From Siphonodentalium dalli (Eukaryota > Mollusca > Scaphopoda > Gadilida > Siphonodentaliidae), in contig CP136063.1 in the NCBI GenBank assembly GCA_032622095.1, positions 150,339,379 to 150,403,378 on the forward strand: 64,000 bases of DNA. The letters are read 5' to 3'. A model generated the notes under the pieces. It made no database searches and was not told the origin of the DNA. It saw nothing but the letters and a program-made list of their open reading frames with translations. Below, piece after piece: positions 11,271 to 23,022 of the stretch. The translations under genes and the position numbers were made by a program. The first letter of the stretch is position 1. The number at the start of each line of letters is the position of its first letter.

Positions 11271-11920
11271 ATTGGACAGAATGCTCCAGGGCAAAAAATA
11301 AAAACAAATTTGATCTAGCAACTGTTAGCTATACTTCATCATATGTAGGAACATCATGCTCCTAAAGCCAAATATATTTTCAAAAAGTGAATGTAATTGA
11401 ACAAAAGCTCTGGTTAACAAAAAAGTTAAATTGCATGAAAAAGTTTTGTTTACATATTTCATAAAATTATTAAAAATATTTACCCCGAAAGAGGTATCTA
11501 GCGACCTTGCTGGTCGTTTACATATTATCTTCAATTTTCTAACGGTATTTCCGCCTAAAACATTGATGAAATATTCTCAAAGTTCAAGGCCGACAAACGG
11601 AAACTTTAAGTTCCGAATGAAAGATCGCAGTAATTTAAGATTGCTTCTTGGGAAACCAGTAAAGGCGTCATGACATCAAGACGTATACACCATGACGTCA
11701 CTACCTACACCGGCGCGCAAAATTCCAGACAGGACTGCGTCGATGGCCAGACAGCTGGGACTCGTATTACATGGCAGGCTAAATATCCACATTTACGTTA
11801 TATGTGATTATTTACATACATTGTATATATCATGTTCTTGTGTCCCGTTATAATTAGGGTGGATACACACATGCATGTAATTTCTGTATGTAAAATAGAT
11901 GTATTTTACATGGCCACACC
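11271..11920. other. Intergenic, no feature recognised
   Basis: AT-rich spacer. A plus and a minus frame overlap at 11325-11673 without family resemblance. The last nine bases before 11921 (GGCCACACC) are the left TSD of the next element. Confidence 0.3.
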
Positions 11921-12587
11921 ACAGGGGCCTGTAACGCGCTCCGCTGTCCGCCCCCCTTTTTGCACTGCCCATATACGCCGCCCTCTATACGCGCCTTCTT
12001 CGCGTTAATGGAACATTATATAGACAAGGGGCTCTGTAGAAATCAACGTTTCACCATCGCTCGGGAGTCGCACATGTTTAGCCCATTCACCCCAGTAATG
12101 ATAACGATATATACACGGATGGATCGGCAAAGAATTCATCTTTCAATAAATACCACAAACTCCCATCAGAAACATTCATACACGTTGCATTTGATTAAAT
12201 TTTAACCACCGAACATTGTCTCCGGAGAGTGTATTTTTCCGATTTGATCCGACTCAGCAGCAATGGACGCCACTCGTCTCTAAATTCACCACCCATACAG
12301 TTTACTATCATTAATAATCGGTCAAACGATCAACTAAATATCTGGAACTTAGTTATTTCTTGTCGGCTAATAATTTATTTACTCATACAAATCAACACAT
12401 TGTCAGTAATCAATTTCTATAGAGGAGAAATCTGTCGATAATTCCAACTTTTTTATATATTTTTTACAAGTCGCACGGCCCCTCATTTAAATATTCATTG
12501 TGAAATGACCTCGATTAGAATACTGGACGCTGATTGGCTGTTCTACTATTTTCATTTTAGTAACCGCGAAGTTTAAAATCGATATCG

Positions 12588-13550
12588 TATATTGATATGA
12601 GAATTCTTACTTTGTTCAACTCCATCTGCACCCTAGGTGAGTCAGCGGTAAAGAAGCAGCTTGCTGAACGACAACTGGCTATGAAGGACAATTGCAGCTG
12701 CAGCTGGTTTATATATGTGAGGAAGACCTTATCAAAATATGGGCTACGAGGTGCACATGAGATTCTAACATCGCCATGGCCGAAACATGATTGGAAGGAC
12801 GTAGTTTCTAAAGCAGTGGTTGAGTACTGGTCCAGTTGGTTAAACGAATTAGCCCCTTCATATCCTTCTCTGCAGTTTCTATGCACAGATCTGTTCCATG
12901 CTGGTCAAATCCACCCTGTAATGTTTGTGACCGGAGATCCACCAAGAGCAGTAAGACGGTTGTCAATCAAACTGAGGCTATTATTTAATACCTACTCTCT
13001 TGAGGCTAATAGGCAACGATGGAACAACAACAACTCCAGTGGTATATGTAAATTGTGTGGCAAGGAACCAGAAAGTTTGGAACACTTTATCCTAAAGTGT
13101 GACAAATTGGAGCAGTGTCGAAATGCAGCACTTTCAAACATCATGTCTGCATATCATACTTTATTTGGTGTACTATTTACAACCTTGACTGATGATGAAC
13201 AGATGCAAGCAATTCTTGATATATGGAAGCAAGTGCAGTGCTCAGATGCGGACGTAAGAAAGGAGGACATTGTCAAGCTGCAATCACCAACGGACAGATT
13301 ATGTTATACCCTCCACACACAAAGGATACAACTTCTAAATTCATAACGTTTTGTTCAATCTTCAAACTCTTAACTGAATGACTTTCATACTTTTATATTT
13401 GTGGATGCGATACTTGGGTCCATCATAGAAGATTTTATGGTTGTGTTTATTTAACATTTAATAATTAACTGTGTACACACTTTTGTATAGTGTGGTTGCT
13501 CTACGAGAGCGGATAGATCAATAGAAGAAGAAGAAGAAGAAGAAGATGCA
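12588..13550 (+). mobile_element. 5'-truncated LINE fragment with (GAA)n tail, inserted in the left foldback arm
   Basis: Comparison with the right arm shows that left-arm sequence is continuous up to about 12587 and resumes at about 13546. The insert carries the reverse-transcriptase C-terminal region and ends in an (AGA/GAA)n microsatellite tail at 13524-13546. Candidate target duplications are ATATTGATATG before and ATATTGACATG after; they are imperfect (12 of 16 positions over the longer window). Truncation at the 5' end and a simple-repeat 3' tail fit target-primed reverse transcription. Confidence 0.8.
12597..13346 (+). pseudogene. Non-LTR retrotransposon ORF2 C-terminal fragment (zf-RVT region)
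   Basis: The 249-codon open frame has no catalytic RT motif but ends with the C-terminal zinc-knuckle typical of LINE reverse transcriptases. ICKLCGKEPESLEHFILKC gives C151-x2-C154-x8-H163-x4-C168. The Arg/Lys/Trp-rich region before it is the usual post-RT connection. The first ATG is an accident of truncation; the endonuclease and palm/finger domains are absent. The frame is still open, which suggests a fairly recent insertion, later than the duplication of the foldback arms. The clade cannot be fixed without a search. Confidence 0.85.
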
Positions 13551-14038
13551 ATATTGACATGTCGAACTCGTGGTCAGCATGATAAATTTGTTAAAATAAT
13601 GTCGTTCAAAGCTATTAACTGGTAATTTCGTAACCATTGCAACAAAAACTAATTGCATAGGGTGAATTTTATGTTGTAAATCGAATATGTATGTTTTACA
13701 ACTCAACCTAGAAGAACATTCCAGTGAAATATAAGAACTAAATTGTCAAATATAAAGACATTTTTTTTTTATAGAAGTTTTAATAAACCACTCAATAGCC
13801 ACAGTAGCTATCTGGCAATGCCAGGTTTAAACATTGAAACAAAAACGAAATATATATACAGTATAACAAGCATTATTGGAGGGCATTTTCACTGCATTAC
13901 TTATCTGAGCTGAAAATTGATGAAATAATTGAATCAATTTCAAGAGGTCATTTCAGTTGTGCACAAATATAATTTTACTCTGAGGCCAAATTAAAAATTA
14001 TTATGCCACGATTTCATGCTCTGTTGCCCCCCCCCACT

Positions 14039-14281
14039 TTGCATGACCCATAACTTATCGTTGTTTGTGTGACAAAGTTACCCAGATTCCTAAAATTGTG
14101 GTGAAGTTATACCCAAGAACTTTCAACGCACTCCATAGTTCCCGCACTGCCCCTATATACACCATCCCAATATACGCGCCTGCCTTAATTTTCGTTAATA
14201 GTTGTATATATACTGAATACGGTACCTGTGCTCCAGTAATACTATGACATATGAGTATGATCAATTCAAACTTGGCAAAAC
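14039..14281. repeat. Foldback-element spacer with a half copy of the same terminus
   Basis: About 14136-14240 carries GCACTGCCCCTATATAC...TATACGCGCCTGCCTT, a degenerate half copy of the subterminal sequence of the surrounding element. The opposing 60- and 69-codon frames (14055-14264) arise from this repeat. Confidence 0.5.
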
Positions 14282-14468
14282 CACAGGGTCCTGTATTAAT
14301 ATGCTCGGCTGCCTACCCCCTTTGCACTGCCCCTATATACGCCACTTCTATATACGCGCCTGCTTCATATTAATGGTACTAACGTGAAGCAGGCGCATAT
14401 ATAGAAGCGGCATAGGAGCAGTGCAAATGGGGGTGTGCAGGGGCCGGAGCGAATTACAGGCCCCTGTG
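14282..14468. mobile_element. 187-bp palindromic miniature element
   Basis: The ends are CACAGGGTCCTGTATTAATA and, in reverse complement, CACAGGGGCCTGTAATTCGC, and nearly the whole length folds back on itself. The flanks are GGCAAAAC (14274-14281) and GGCAAAAT (14469-14476): an 8-bp TSD with one difference. The subterminal GCACTGCCCCTATATACGCC string is shared with the 4.1-kb foldback that contains it. Size, palindrome and TSD fit a hAT-like MITE. Confidence 0.85.
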
Positions 14469-14912
14469 GGCAAAATTGAGCAGTAAATTTCCCTCAGTCA
14501 CTTTTAAATCCCTTCCATATTGTAGATTTTATTAACAAACCTGGGTCCTGGGTAACTTTATCACAATTTCACAACAAAAAATGGTGAGAATGGTGACAAA
14601 TTCAGCCATAGTAGGGCTACTACATGTATAATATGTTGTAAAGAAGGCATGTGTATAGGGATGGCACATACATGTAAGGGCAGTTTGGGGGGGGGGGGGG
14701 TCTGCAGAGCACATTACCCATGTGGTATCAATATATTGATCTTCTTTTTGTTTGTCCTCTCTCTTGAATGAAGAACAGTATTTCCCACAGCAAGGACTGA
14801 ACACTGAAACAAATTTTTCCAACAACTTTTTGGCAAGAGTATCTCTCTATAATTTGTCCTAAAGCCTACAATTTAACTCATAAATAAAAATTTGTTTCAG
14901 TGTTCAGTCCTT
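14469..14912. other. Foldback-element spacer, right half
   Basis: A G run near 14687-14700 and a 97-codon minus frame (14532-14825) lie here, with no recognisable product. The phrase CAGTGTTCAGTCCTTGC occurs near 14900 and in inverted form near 14790, a further small inverted repeat. Confidence 0.35.
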
Positions 14913-16050
14913 GCAAAGTGTGGGGGGGGGCAACAGAGCATGGAATCGTGGCATAATAATTTATAATTTGGCCTCAGAGTAAAATTATATTTGTGCACAA
15001 CTGAAATGACCTCTTGAAATTGATTCAATTATTTCATCAATTTTCAGCTCAGATAAGTAATGCAGTGAAAAAGTCCTCCAATAATGCTTTATATACTGTA
15101 TATATATTTCGTTTTTGTTTCAATGTTTAAACCTGGCATTGCCATATAGCTACTGTGGCTATTGAATGGTTTATTAAAACTTCTATAAAAAAAAAATGTC
15201 ATTCAATGTTCTTCTAAGTTGAGTTGTAAAACATACATATTCGATTTACAACATAAAATTCACCCTATGCAATTAGTTTTTGTTGCAATGGTTACGAAAT
15301 TACCAGTTAATAGCTTTGAACGACATTATTTTTACAAATTTATCATGCTGACCACGAGTTCGATATGTCAATATTGCATCGATTTTAAACTTCGCGGTTA
15401 CTAAAATGAAAATAGTAGAACAGCCAATCAGCGTCCAGTATTCTAATCGAGGTAATTTCACAATGAATATTTAAATGAGGGGCCGTGCGACTTGTAAAAA
15501 AAAATTAAAAAAGTTGGAATTATCGACAGATTTCTCCTCTATAGAAATTGATTACTGACAATGTGTTGATTTGTATGAGTAAATAAATTATTAGCCGACA
15601 AGAAATAACTAAGTTCCAGATATTTAGTTGATCGTTTGACCGATTATTAATGATAGTAAACTGTATGGGTGGTGAATTTAGAGACGAGTGGCGTCCATTG
15701 CTGCTGAGCCGGATCAAATCGGAAAAATACACTCTCCGGAGACAATATTCGGTGGTTAAAATTTAATCAAATGCAACGTGTATGAATGTTTCTGATGGGA
15801 GTTTGTGGTATTTATTGAAAGATGAATTCTTTGCCGATCCATCCGTGTATATATCGTTATCATTACTGGGGTGAATGGGCTAAATGTGTGCGACTCCCGA
15901 GCGATGGTGAAACGATGAATTTCTACAGAGCCCCTTGTCTATATAATGTTCCATTAACGCGAAGAAGGCGCGTATAGAGGGCGGCGTATATGGGCAGTGC
16001 AAAAAGGGGGGCGGACAGCGGAGCGCGTTACAGGCCCCTGTGGCCACACC

Positions 16051-17686
16051 AATAATTGACAACATTAATCACCTGCATGCGCGCGAGCGGTTCATTGTTA
16101 ACAGGCCAGACAAGTGAGCAGTGCAAAGCGAAGTAAAATTGTCTTCTATCAGTACAATTAAGGCCAGTCCAAAACATGTCTTCTCTCACGGATGCGGAAA
16201 TTAGTCAAGTCTGTGTGATATCTGGCATATTATTAATGCACGACCACCAGAAGCCATACGTCTGGCATATATATACAGGCTTGATGTAGAACATTTTCAA
16301 CCATGATGCTTGTTTGGGTGGGGTCTCGAAAGCTTCAAATCGCTAAGGGACTTAGTTGAATGTATCAGTCGGAATAAGGTACAATATGATATGTTTTACT
16401 TAAATAGCTCAGAGTTAGCCACCCCCGCCTGGTAGCTTTCGGGGTCATATATAGCCCCTGCATGCGTCGGGGAAATCCTGATCCACCACTGCTATAACTA
16501 AGAGAGGACTGGTAATTATTTAAATAGAAAGTCTACCATATGGGTTATCCCACGAACAATTATTTTAAGTGGCCTGGCGACTCGGACCAAGATAACGGCT
16601 TATCTACATTCCGACTTAATTGGAACTAGAACTCAGTGCATTCAACACGTAGGCAATGATTGGGTTGTCAGTGGACACATATTACATCGTCTGTATGATC
16701 CATGTAAAACGCCAAATACACGATAATTACAGAGATTACATGCATGTGTGTATCAACCCTTAGGGTTTATCATCAAATCCTTATATAAAGATAACAATTC
16801 ATCCGATAATCCCATGAACAGTAACAAGCGGGCGCAAATTACGTTTACGTACATGATCATATTAATCATATATCAAGTATCAAACTCAATTTGCTGTCCT
16901 ACTTCTGTTCATTAATTATATATAGCCATAATTGACTCACTGCATGCGTTTGACGTTCAACGCCAATGGCGCGTCACTGTTATACAGAAGTTAATTGCCA
17001 TATACGATACATCATAATCTAATGAACTTCGTACACGTTGGTCTCCGTGTCATCCAGTTACAACAACAACAACACCAAAGGCCGATTTAGTTATCCATAG
17101 TTTATTACTAATAAACGCTCATAACAATACCAATCACGATATCATTTTCCGACTCGGAAATGGTCCTATAAAAACGGGTTTTACTTGGACGTTTGGAGAT
17201 GGGCGAGTGTGGTTTGCAACTTCCATATATGGCGATTCCAAGTTCAAATTGAAATTCCTCAACGCGTTTTATCACAAAAAGATAGTATTCCCACGTGTAA
17301 CCAACATGGTGTCAATATATTTGCATGAATGAAACATGATTACCGATTCGAAATTAAGTATATATATATTTAAAGGTATGTGGCACGGGCTCAGTGGATA
17401 AAATCACTTCTTTCTTTCACTGTCCTTCAAGTTGGTGAGCACTAAATGTGAGTCACCCCTACGTGCTTGCCTTGTTGGCTGATTGAAATGCTATACGTCG
17501 AGCAGTCATTACCGCATACCGATGCTGGTACATAAATTAAGAAATTCCCATTAAATAAATAAACAAAGGTTAAACAAACATATTTCTTTAAAAAAGGTGG
17601 TAAGTGTTTTCTCCTGTTTTCAGCCTAATGGACAGTATACGCCATCTGCACAGTACAGATGTTACCCTCCATTGTAGATCCATAAC
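16051..17686. other. Intergenic, no gene recognised
   Basis: Mostly unassigned AT-rich sequence. At about 17375-17570 a stretch starting GGTATGTGGCACGGGCTCAGTGG could be a decayed SINE head, but I cannot find a convincing B box. Confidence 0.3.
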
Positions 17687-17694
17687 TCCGTACA

Positions 17695-18875
17695 CACAGG
17701 TATTAGGCACAAAAAATGTTTTTTTTTATTTAATCAAAATGTCGGAAAGGTATCTATCTCATTTTTGATAGAGGTCAGCATTTTTCTCTACAAAAGCAAC
17801 ATTTTATTTTTTATTGATCTGTAATTGCAGCACTATGTGACCAAATAATCATAGTTTTCAAAAAAGTTTGGTTCGCCGTCGTATTTGAGATTAGTGAACA
17901 TAGAAATACATTTAAAGTTGATAAATCAAATTTATTTGGTTGGTACCCAAAACGTCCGTCCAATGAAAAATAAAAAAATCAAACAATCCAACAACTAAAT
18001 CACCTAAATCTATACTCTAATCATCAAACTAAATAGCCCTATTGTCAAACAGACGTTGTTTCACGAAGGACAGCTAATTTGGGTGTGGTACTCAACATAC
18101 ATCGAGTTTAGTAACGATTTTTGTCTTTTTCCCCGCCAGTTTAACATGATTCTATTCTCGGGAGGCCATTTTGAAAGTGCGAAACAAACTCGAGAAACGC
18201 TGCCGTAAATTACTCCAAAATAAAATAATTTTACATCGATAAAAAATAATGTTTTATCAAATTCCTTACCTAGTGGGTATTATATATCCACCGCATGATT
18301 TTTGTCATTAAGAATGCCGGATATCAATTAAAAGAGAGATATTAAAATTAATTTAATAAAGTTCAAGTTAGTTTCGCTTTCAGTTTTGCAAAATGGCTTC
18401 CCGGGAATAGAAATCTGTAAAACTGACGAAAAGAAAGAACATAAATCGTTATTAAACACGATGTATGTTGACTATACCACCCCAAAATTAGCTGTACTTC
18501 ATGAAACAACGTCTGTTTGACAATAGGGCTATTTAGTTTGATGATAATAGTATAGATTTCGGTGATTTAGGGGTTAGATTATTTGATTATTTGATTTTTC
18601 ATTGGACGGACGTTTTGGGTACCAAAAAATAAATTTCATTGACAACTTCGAATGATTTTCTATGCTCACTTGTTTAAAGTACAATGGAAAGCTAAACTTT
18701 AACAAAAAATATGATTACTTGGGCACATAATGCTAGAATTCCAGATCAATTTGATAAAAAAAATTGCTTTTGTGAGGATGATTTTTTGACCTCCTATTTT
18801 AACTATCAGCCTTGATACTTACCTTTCCGAGATTTTGATTAAATAAAAAAAGACAAATTGTGCCTAATACCTGTG
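17695..18875. mobile_element. 1.18-kb foldback element, hAT-like TSD
   Basis: The left end CACAGGTATTAGGCACAAAA and the right end (reverse complement CACAGGTATTAGGCACAATT) are flanked by a perfect 8-bp TSD TCCGTACA (17687-17694, 18876-18883). Inverted arms extend about 450 bp: for example GGACGGACGTTTTGGGTACC near 18605 pairs with GGTACCCAAAACGTCCGTCC near 17942, and AAACAACGTCTGTTTGACAA near 18503 pairs with the string near 18045. The central unpaired part is about 260 bp. There is no coding capacity. Confidence 0.93.
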
Positions 18876-18883
18876 TCCGTACA

Positions 18884-19304
18884 CAATGCTTTGAGGCCAC
18901 TGGCAATCCGAGCCAAAAACAATATACAACACAAACACCTTGTAAAAAGTTATACGTTACACTATGCGGATAATTAGTTATCAGACATCTCTCTTAAACC
19001 GATTCGACGTCTGAAAGGTTTAAAATAAAAACTGCTTTAAAGAGAAACTAGTATGTGCGCCCAAAATGTAATTAATGTGGCATTCACCCTGAAAACGTAA
19101 CCATCGTGTGAAATGTGGGAGATAGAAATACAGATGAACATTAGGTACTGAATTAACCAAGTTTAGCTCTGACTAGCTTATCTTTAAGATTCTGATTCTT
19201 AGTTTAAAGGCTTCTGCAATGTTTGTAGCAATTTTTGGTGAAAGAGCTTGGCGGTCAATTGTGTCCAAAAAAATATATAATTTGTTGGCGGTATTTACTT
19301 TATA
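18884..19304. other. Intergenic, no feature recognised
   Basis: AT-rich spacer between two repeat blocks; nothing recognised. Confidence 0.3.
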
Positions 19305-19560
19305 AAATAAATAAATGTTGTCGGTGTCTTATAGGCAATATATATGTGGAATAAGACAATCTGTCACGTGCTAAATGTGATAGGACACGCGCGTAATACG
19401 CCGGATTATAAAAAAAGATGTGCTGTTAGTCGGATTCCTTATGTCATTTTGCATTTTTGGTTTGTTAAAAGCGATCTGAAAACGGATTATGTATGCCTAG
19501 TAGGTGTGTTTTCAGGATTCACTTGTTTCCATTCTTGAATTTTGGCGGGACGGCCTAAAT
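19305..19560. repeat. Fragment related to the GGGCAAAGCGGATC element family
   Basis: 19305-19420 (ATAAATGTTGTCGGTGTCTT...TAATACGCCGGATTATAAAA) matches 10664-10770 inside the element at 10387-11268. The next part (GTCGGATTCCTTATGTC, GTTAAAAGCGAT) matches 24360-24440 in inverted orientation. So it is a remnant of the same composite family rather than a gene, although a 64-codon frame spans it. Confidence 0.6.
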
Positions 19561-19604
19561 CGGGGTCAACATAATTTAGAGAGCGTTTCGTATTTACACA
19601 AAAC

Positions 19605-19965
19605 GATAGATGGTGCCATTTGGCGTATGGTGATCGGTACGATTTGAATCTTCTCCAAACTACTAGATATGACAGTTAAATGTATTTTTGAAAATTTTTA
19701 TGTGATCGGTTCATTCTTGTTGGCTACAGTTGTGATAAAAATTTAACACTGAGCCCTATGGAGATTGTATTACTTTGGATAAATGGCGCCATTTTGCGTA
19801 TTATGATACGCGCGTACTGATATTCCTAAAAATACTAAGTATGAAACACAGACGTAGTTTTAAAAAGAATGGATGTGATCAGATGATTCTTGCTGGGTAC
19901 AGTTGCGATCAAAATTTAACACTTAACCCTATGGAGAATTTCGTGTTATGCTCAAACGTTGATTG
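19605..19965. repeat. About 180-bp tandem duplication
   Basis: Two diverged units each contain (G/C)GCCATTT(G/T)GCGTAT.ATGAT, AAATACTAxxTATGA, GTGATCxGxTxATTCTTG.TGGxTACAGTTG and ATTTAACACTxAxCCCTATGGAGA. The 78-codon frame 19775-20011 lies across unit 2 and is not a gene. Confidence 0.6.
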
Positions 19966-20011
19966 TAATATCACTTGTTGGCAATCGTGCGCAACTATAT
20001 ATGTAGACTAA

Positions 20012-21862
20012 CACTAGTGTTTGACCCACTGTAACTATCCGTGATTTAATAGATGCAATATATGATATAGTTATGCATCAAGATACAGTAATTGGCAAAA
20101 GTAAGTGTCGAATGGTTTTGTAATTTCGATAATATGCAGCCTGTTGAATCAAAAGAAAATATTCACAACAAGACTGTTCACGATGTGATGACATATTATA
20201 TTATTGTTTTATTTGATACTTGTCTGTCTTGTTGTCCACTGACTAGTTTTTAAAACCACATCGTTGATCATAACGGGATGTAGTGTCACACATACACAGG
20301 TATATATAGTAGTTGTTCGTTGTCATTATAACTCAATCGTTGTCATCGGAGTATATCCCACATGCACTGAGATAATCTGTGTTTTCGCAGGATTTGTGCT
20401 ACTAATAAATGGACATTTCGGACTCAGCTGAGATCTTTACTATAGCGGTATAGGCTTTGCTTTCGCACTTCCCACGCCAGTTACATTTGGCCAACTTCAG
20501 TACAGCGACTGAAACGGTCAAACCCAACATTCACCATCAATATTCTGACCACAGTTAATCTCCACGCTTCGTGTATAGCTGTAAAATCAAGTAAATTCGA
20601 ATTTCAGCTAAAGTAGAGCTTAATGAGTAAAATAGATATCAACGTTAACCATAGTTGCATTTTCCTGTAAATTCCGAGTAGGTGCTTATTAACCGTTACT
20701 AAGGAGCTATCGGGACCGGTGGCAAAGTCTCCCGATCTTATAATGATCAGTAGCCTATATACGCAGAGCATGGCTGCATAGTTTTAGACATACATGTGCC
20801 CAACTTTGAACAAAACCAGCACCGTGTAATTAGACACTGACTAAATTAAGGCAATACCAATGAATGATTAGTACACCATTGTGGCATTTGATTAGCAACC
20901 GTTGCTAACCTTAAATAAGACATATGGTTCACTTTGACGGCCTGGTATATCTCAAATTTCACATTTGGGTATTTACTGCATCGGAAAGCAAACGTTGAAT
21001 TACGACCCTATCAGTTACAATTGCAATTTCCAGTGAATTCCCGGTATCAATGGCCCATGGGGCACTAACATGTACAGTTTCATATCTGTGTCACCATTTG
21101 AACATAACCAATACCATCCGTCTATAGACACTATCTAATTTACGGGAAAATACCACGGCCCAGAGTGTTGATCGGTTCAAAGCCAATTGTATTATTGGGG
21201 GAGAACGATCCATTAAACCTAAGTCGATTGTTTGTTCACAACAGATGGAGTCATGATACATTATGAAGGATGATGGAAGGGTCCCCTCAACTATGTTCTT
21301 CGACACAGTATTGTCCCCACACTGTGTCACTTGCATCTTACTGTGTTGTACTATATATAAGACCAAGCACATAATGCACATATATATCTTCTTATAAATA
21401 AATTATCTCTTAGAAAGTGTCTAGAGATGTCTTGCCTATTTATACTGACAATTTATTTTTATTCTTGTGACAAAGGATTTGAGGGAGTGATTTTTTGTTA
21501 TGATGACCAAGGTGTTAATTTAGTATGTGAAACATGTATCCGGGGGGGGGGGGGGGGATGTATCGAGTGGACGGAGAAAGTGTTTTCTTTATCATCAGAT
21601 GAACATATTTTAAACTCCCAATTTTGATAAACCCGACCAGGAATTATAGAACCATCTATATATGCCCAGCAATATTTAGCAATACATATGGACATGATAA
21701 CATTGTTTAACATTTTTAAACAATACCACCCTATCCACATGTATGGCTAAACATATCATTGGCATAGATGAGTTGTTGTAATTGTTACATTGATGCTGCA
21801 TGGTCGGGTTTCTCCAAATTTAATTCTAAAACAGAATGACCCATAAGCTACGGTGGCTGGTT
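20012..21862. other. Intergenic, weak long-period repetition only
   Basis: Phrases at about 20780-20870 (cAACTTTGAACAAAACCAGCACCGTgTAATTAGACACT) and 21090-21160 are loosely alike, hinting at an old duplication with a period near 300 bp. A G run lies at 21542-21556. No gene is recognised. Confidence 0.3.
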
Positions 21863-21864
21863 TA

Positions 21865-23022
21865 GGACATGGGAATTTTTTTTTTTTATTTCGTGGCCAC
21901 GAAATACTAATTCGTGGCCACGAAATTACTAATTCGTGGCAACTAAATGATCATTCGTGGCGAATTATAACTGATTGACCTTTGTATATATCCAGATACA
22001 TTTCCGGTATGGTTACACTTGATGATGTTTTAGAAACAATGTGTACGATCGCAGAGAAGCTACTATAAACCCCTTATGGCGTGTGTGGGATCCGGGCTCT
22101 ATGGGGATATGGACGTCCGATATAAACTAGCCCAGATAGAATGGGGAAACACGGGTCAGGTGGCTCCAAGACAAACTGAATATTCCTTTGTTTTTACCAC
22201 AATGCATCGAATGGGAATGACATTTCACTCAGCACATTGGCCGATTTAAGTCAAATAAGGGGTTTTGTAGGGTGGGCCCAAAACAAACTTATAAATATTC
22301 ACACCTTTCAACCATACCCGATCCAAAATGGTCGCCACTCAGAAGGGGTCAAATAGGGTACACATTATTTCTCGGTCGACCGATATAGATCAAATAAAGG
22401 GTGTTGTACGTTGGCTCGCAAAGCAAGCTAAATTTTCACACCTTCAGCCCATTCGAGCGAAAATGCAAACTGATCAGAGGGGTCCATATATGGTACCATG
22501 TAATTTCCCCCCCCCCATTTTAGGTCGAAAATATATAGTGTGTTGTAGGGTGCCCCCTGATGAGACAAACTAAATATTCACCCGCTTTCACCATCCTGAT
22601 CCAAAATGGCCGCCCCAGATGAGTTCAAATATGGCACCTATGCAATTTATCGGCCCCTTAACCGTTTGATGTGGTATAATTGGTGCTGTAGGGTGGCCCC
22701 AAGATATACTGAATGTCGTGGGTGCCCTATATGTGACCCACCCCCCCCCCATGACGGCGGCAACTTTGGATCGGGTTGGTGAAAGGGGTGATTACTTAAT
22801 TTGTTTTACGGGCCAACCTACAACACCATTTATATCAAATCGCCGCGGCTCATGCCAAGATGGTGGACAACTACAACCAGGTCATCTCTATCCGCTTCCA
22901 TTACAACAATGGGACTGACGATCGTATATCACAATTAGTTATTTCGTGGCCACGAATTAGTTATTTCGTGGCCACGAATTAGTATTTCGTGGCCACGAAA
23001 TAAAAAAAATATTCCCATGTCC
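21865..23022. mobile_element. TA-flanked element with TCGTGGCCACGAA palindrome arrays
   Basis: TIR GGACATGGGAATTTTTTTTT (left, after TA 21863-21864) pairs with a right end of the same sequence inverted (before TA 23023-23024). Behind each terminus lies a short array of the perfect palindrome TTCGTGGCCACGAA: two full copies plus decayed ones on the left, three on the right. The interior (about 22230-22720) is a degenerate tandem array. There is no transposase. TA duplication suggests a Tc1/mariner-type MITE. Confidence 0.85.
22230..22720. repeat. Degenerate tandem array, unit about 115-125 bp
   Basis: Four units share the order ATxxATCAAAT-AAGGGxxTTGTAGGGTGG-CCC..A.ACAAACT-AATATTCACxCCTTTCA-CCATxCxxATCCAAAATGGxCGCC. 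The array fills the centre of the TA-flanked element. The plus frames at 22328-22573 and 22718-22918 are read-throughs of units and are rejected as genes. Confidence 0.6.

Larger units (their letters stand above)
11921..16041. mobile_element. 4.1-kb foldback element with about 1.1-kb inverted arms
   Basis: The left arm (11921 to about 14038, minus a LINE insert) and right arm (about 14913-16041) are long inverted repeats. The 70-codon frame at 12229-12441 is residue-identical to the minus-strand frame at 15520-15732. The ends are ACAGGGGCCTGTAACGCG. The 9-bp repeat GGCCACACC flanks both sides (11912-11920, 16042-16050). If the terminus is read as CACAGGGG, as in the related 187-bp copy at 14282-14468, the flanking repeat shortens to 7 bp, so Mutator-like and hAT-like assignments both remain open. 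No transposase is found. The central 0.9 kb holds smaller copies of the same termini. Confidence 0.9.

Noticed and set aside
12229-12441. 70-codon frame duplicated exactly at 15520-15732 on the other strand
   Set aside because: Identity comes from the inverted arms of the foldback element; composition is not protein-like and no motif is seen.
22328-22918. Two plus frames of 81 and 66 codons
   Set aside because: They lie inside the degenerate tandem array of the TA-flanked element.
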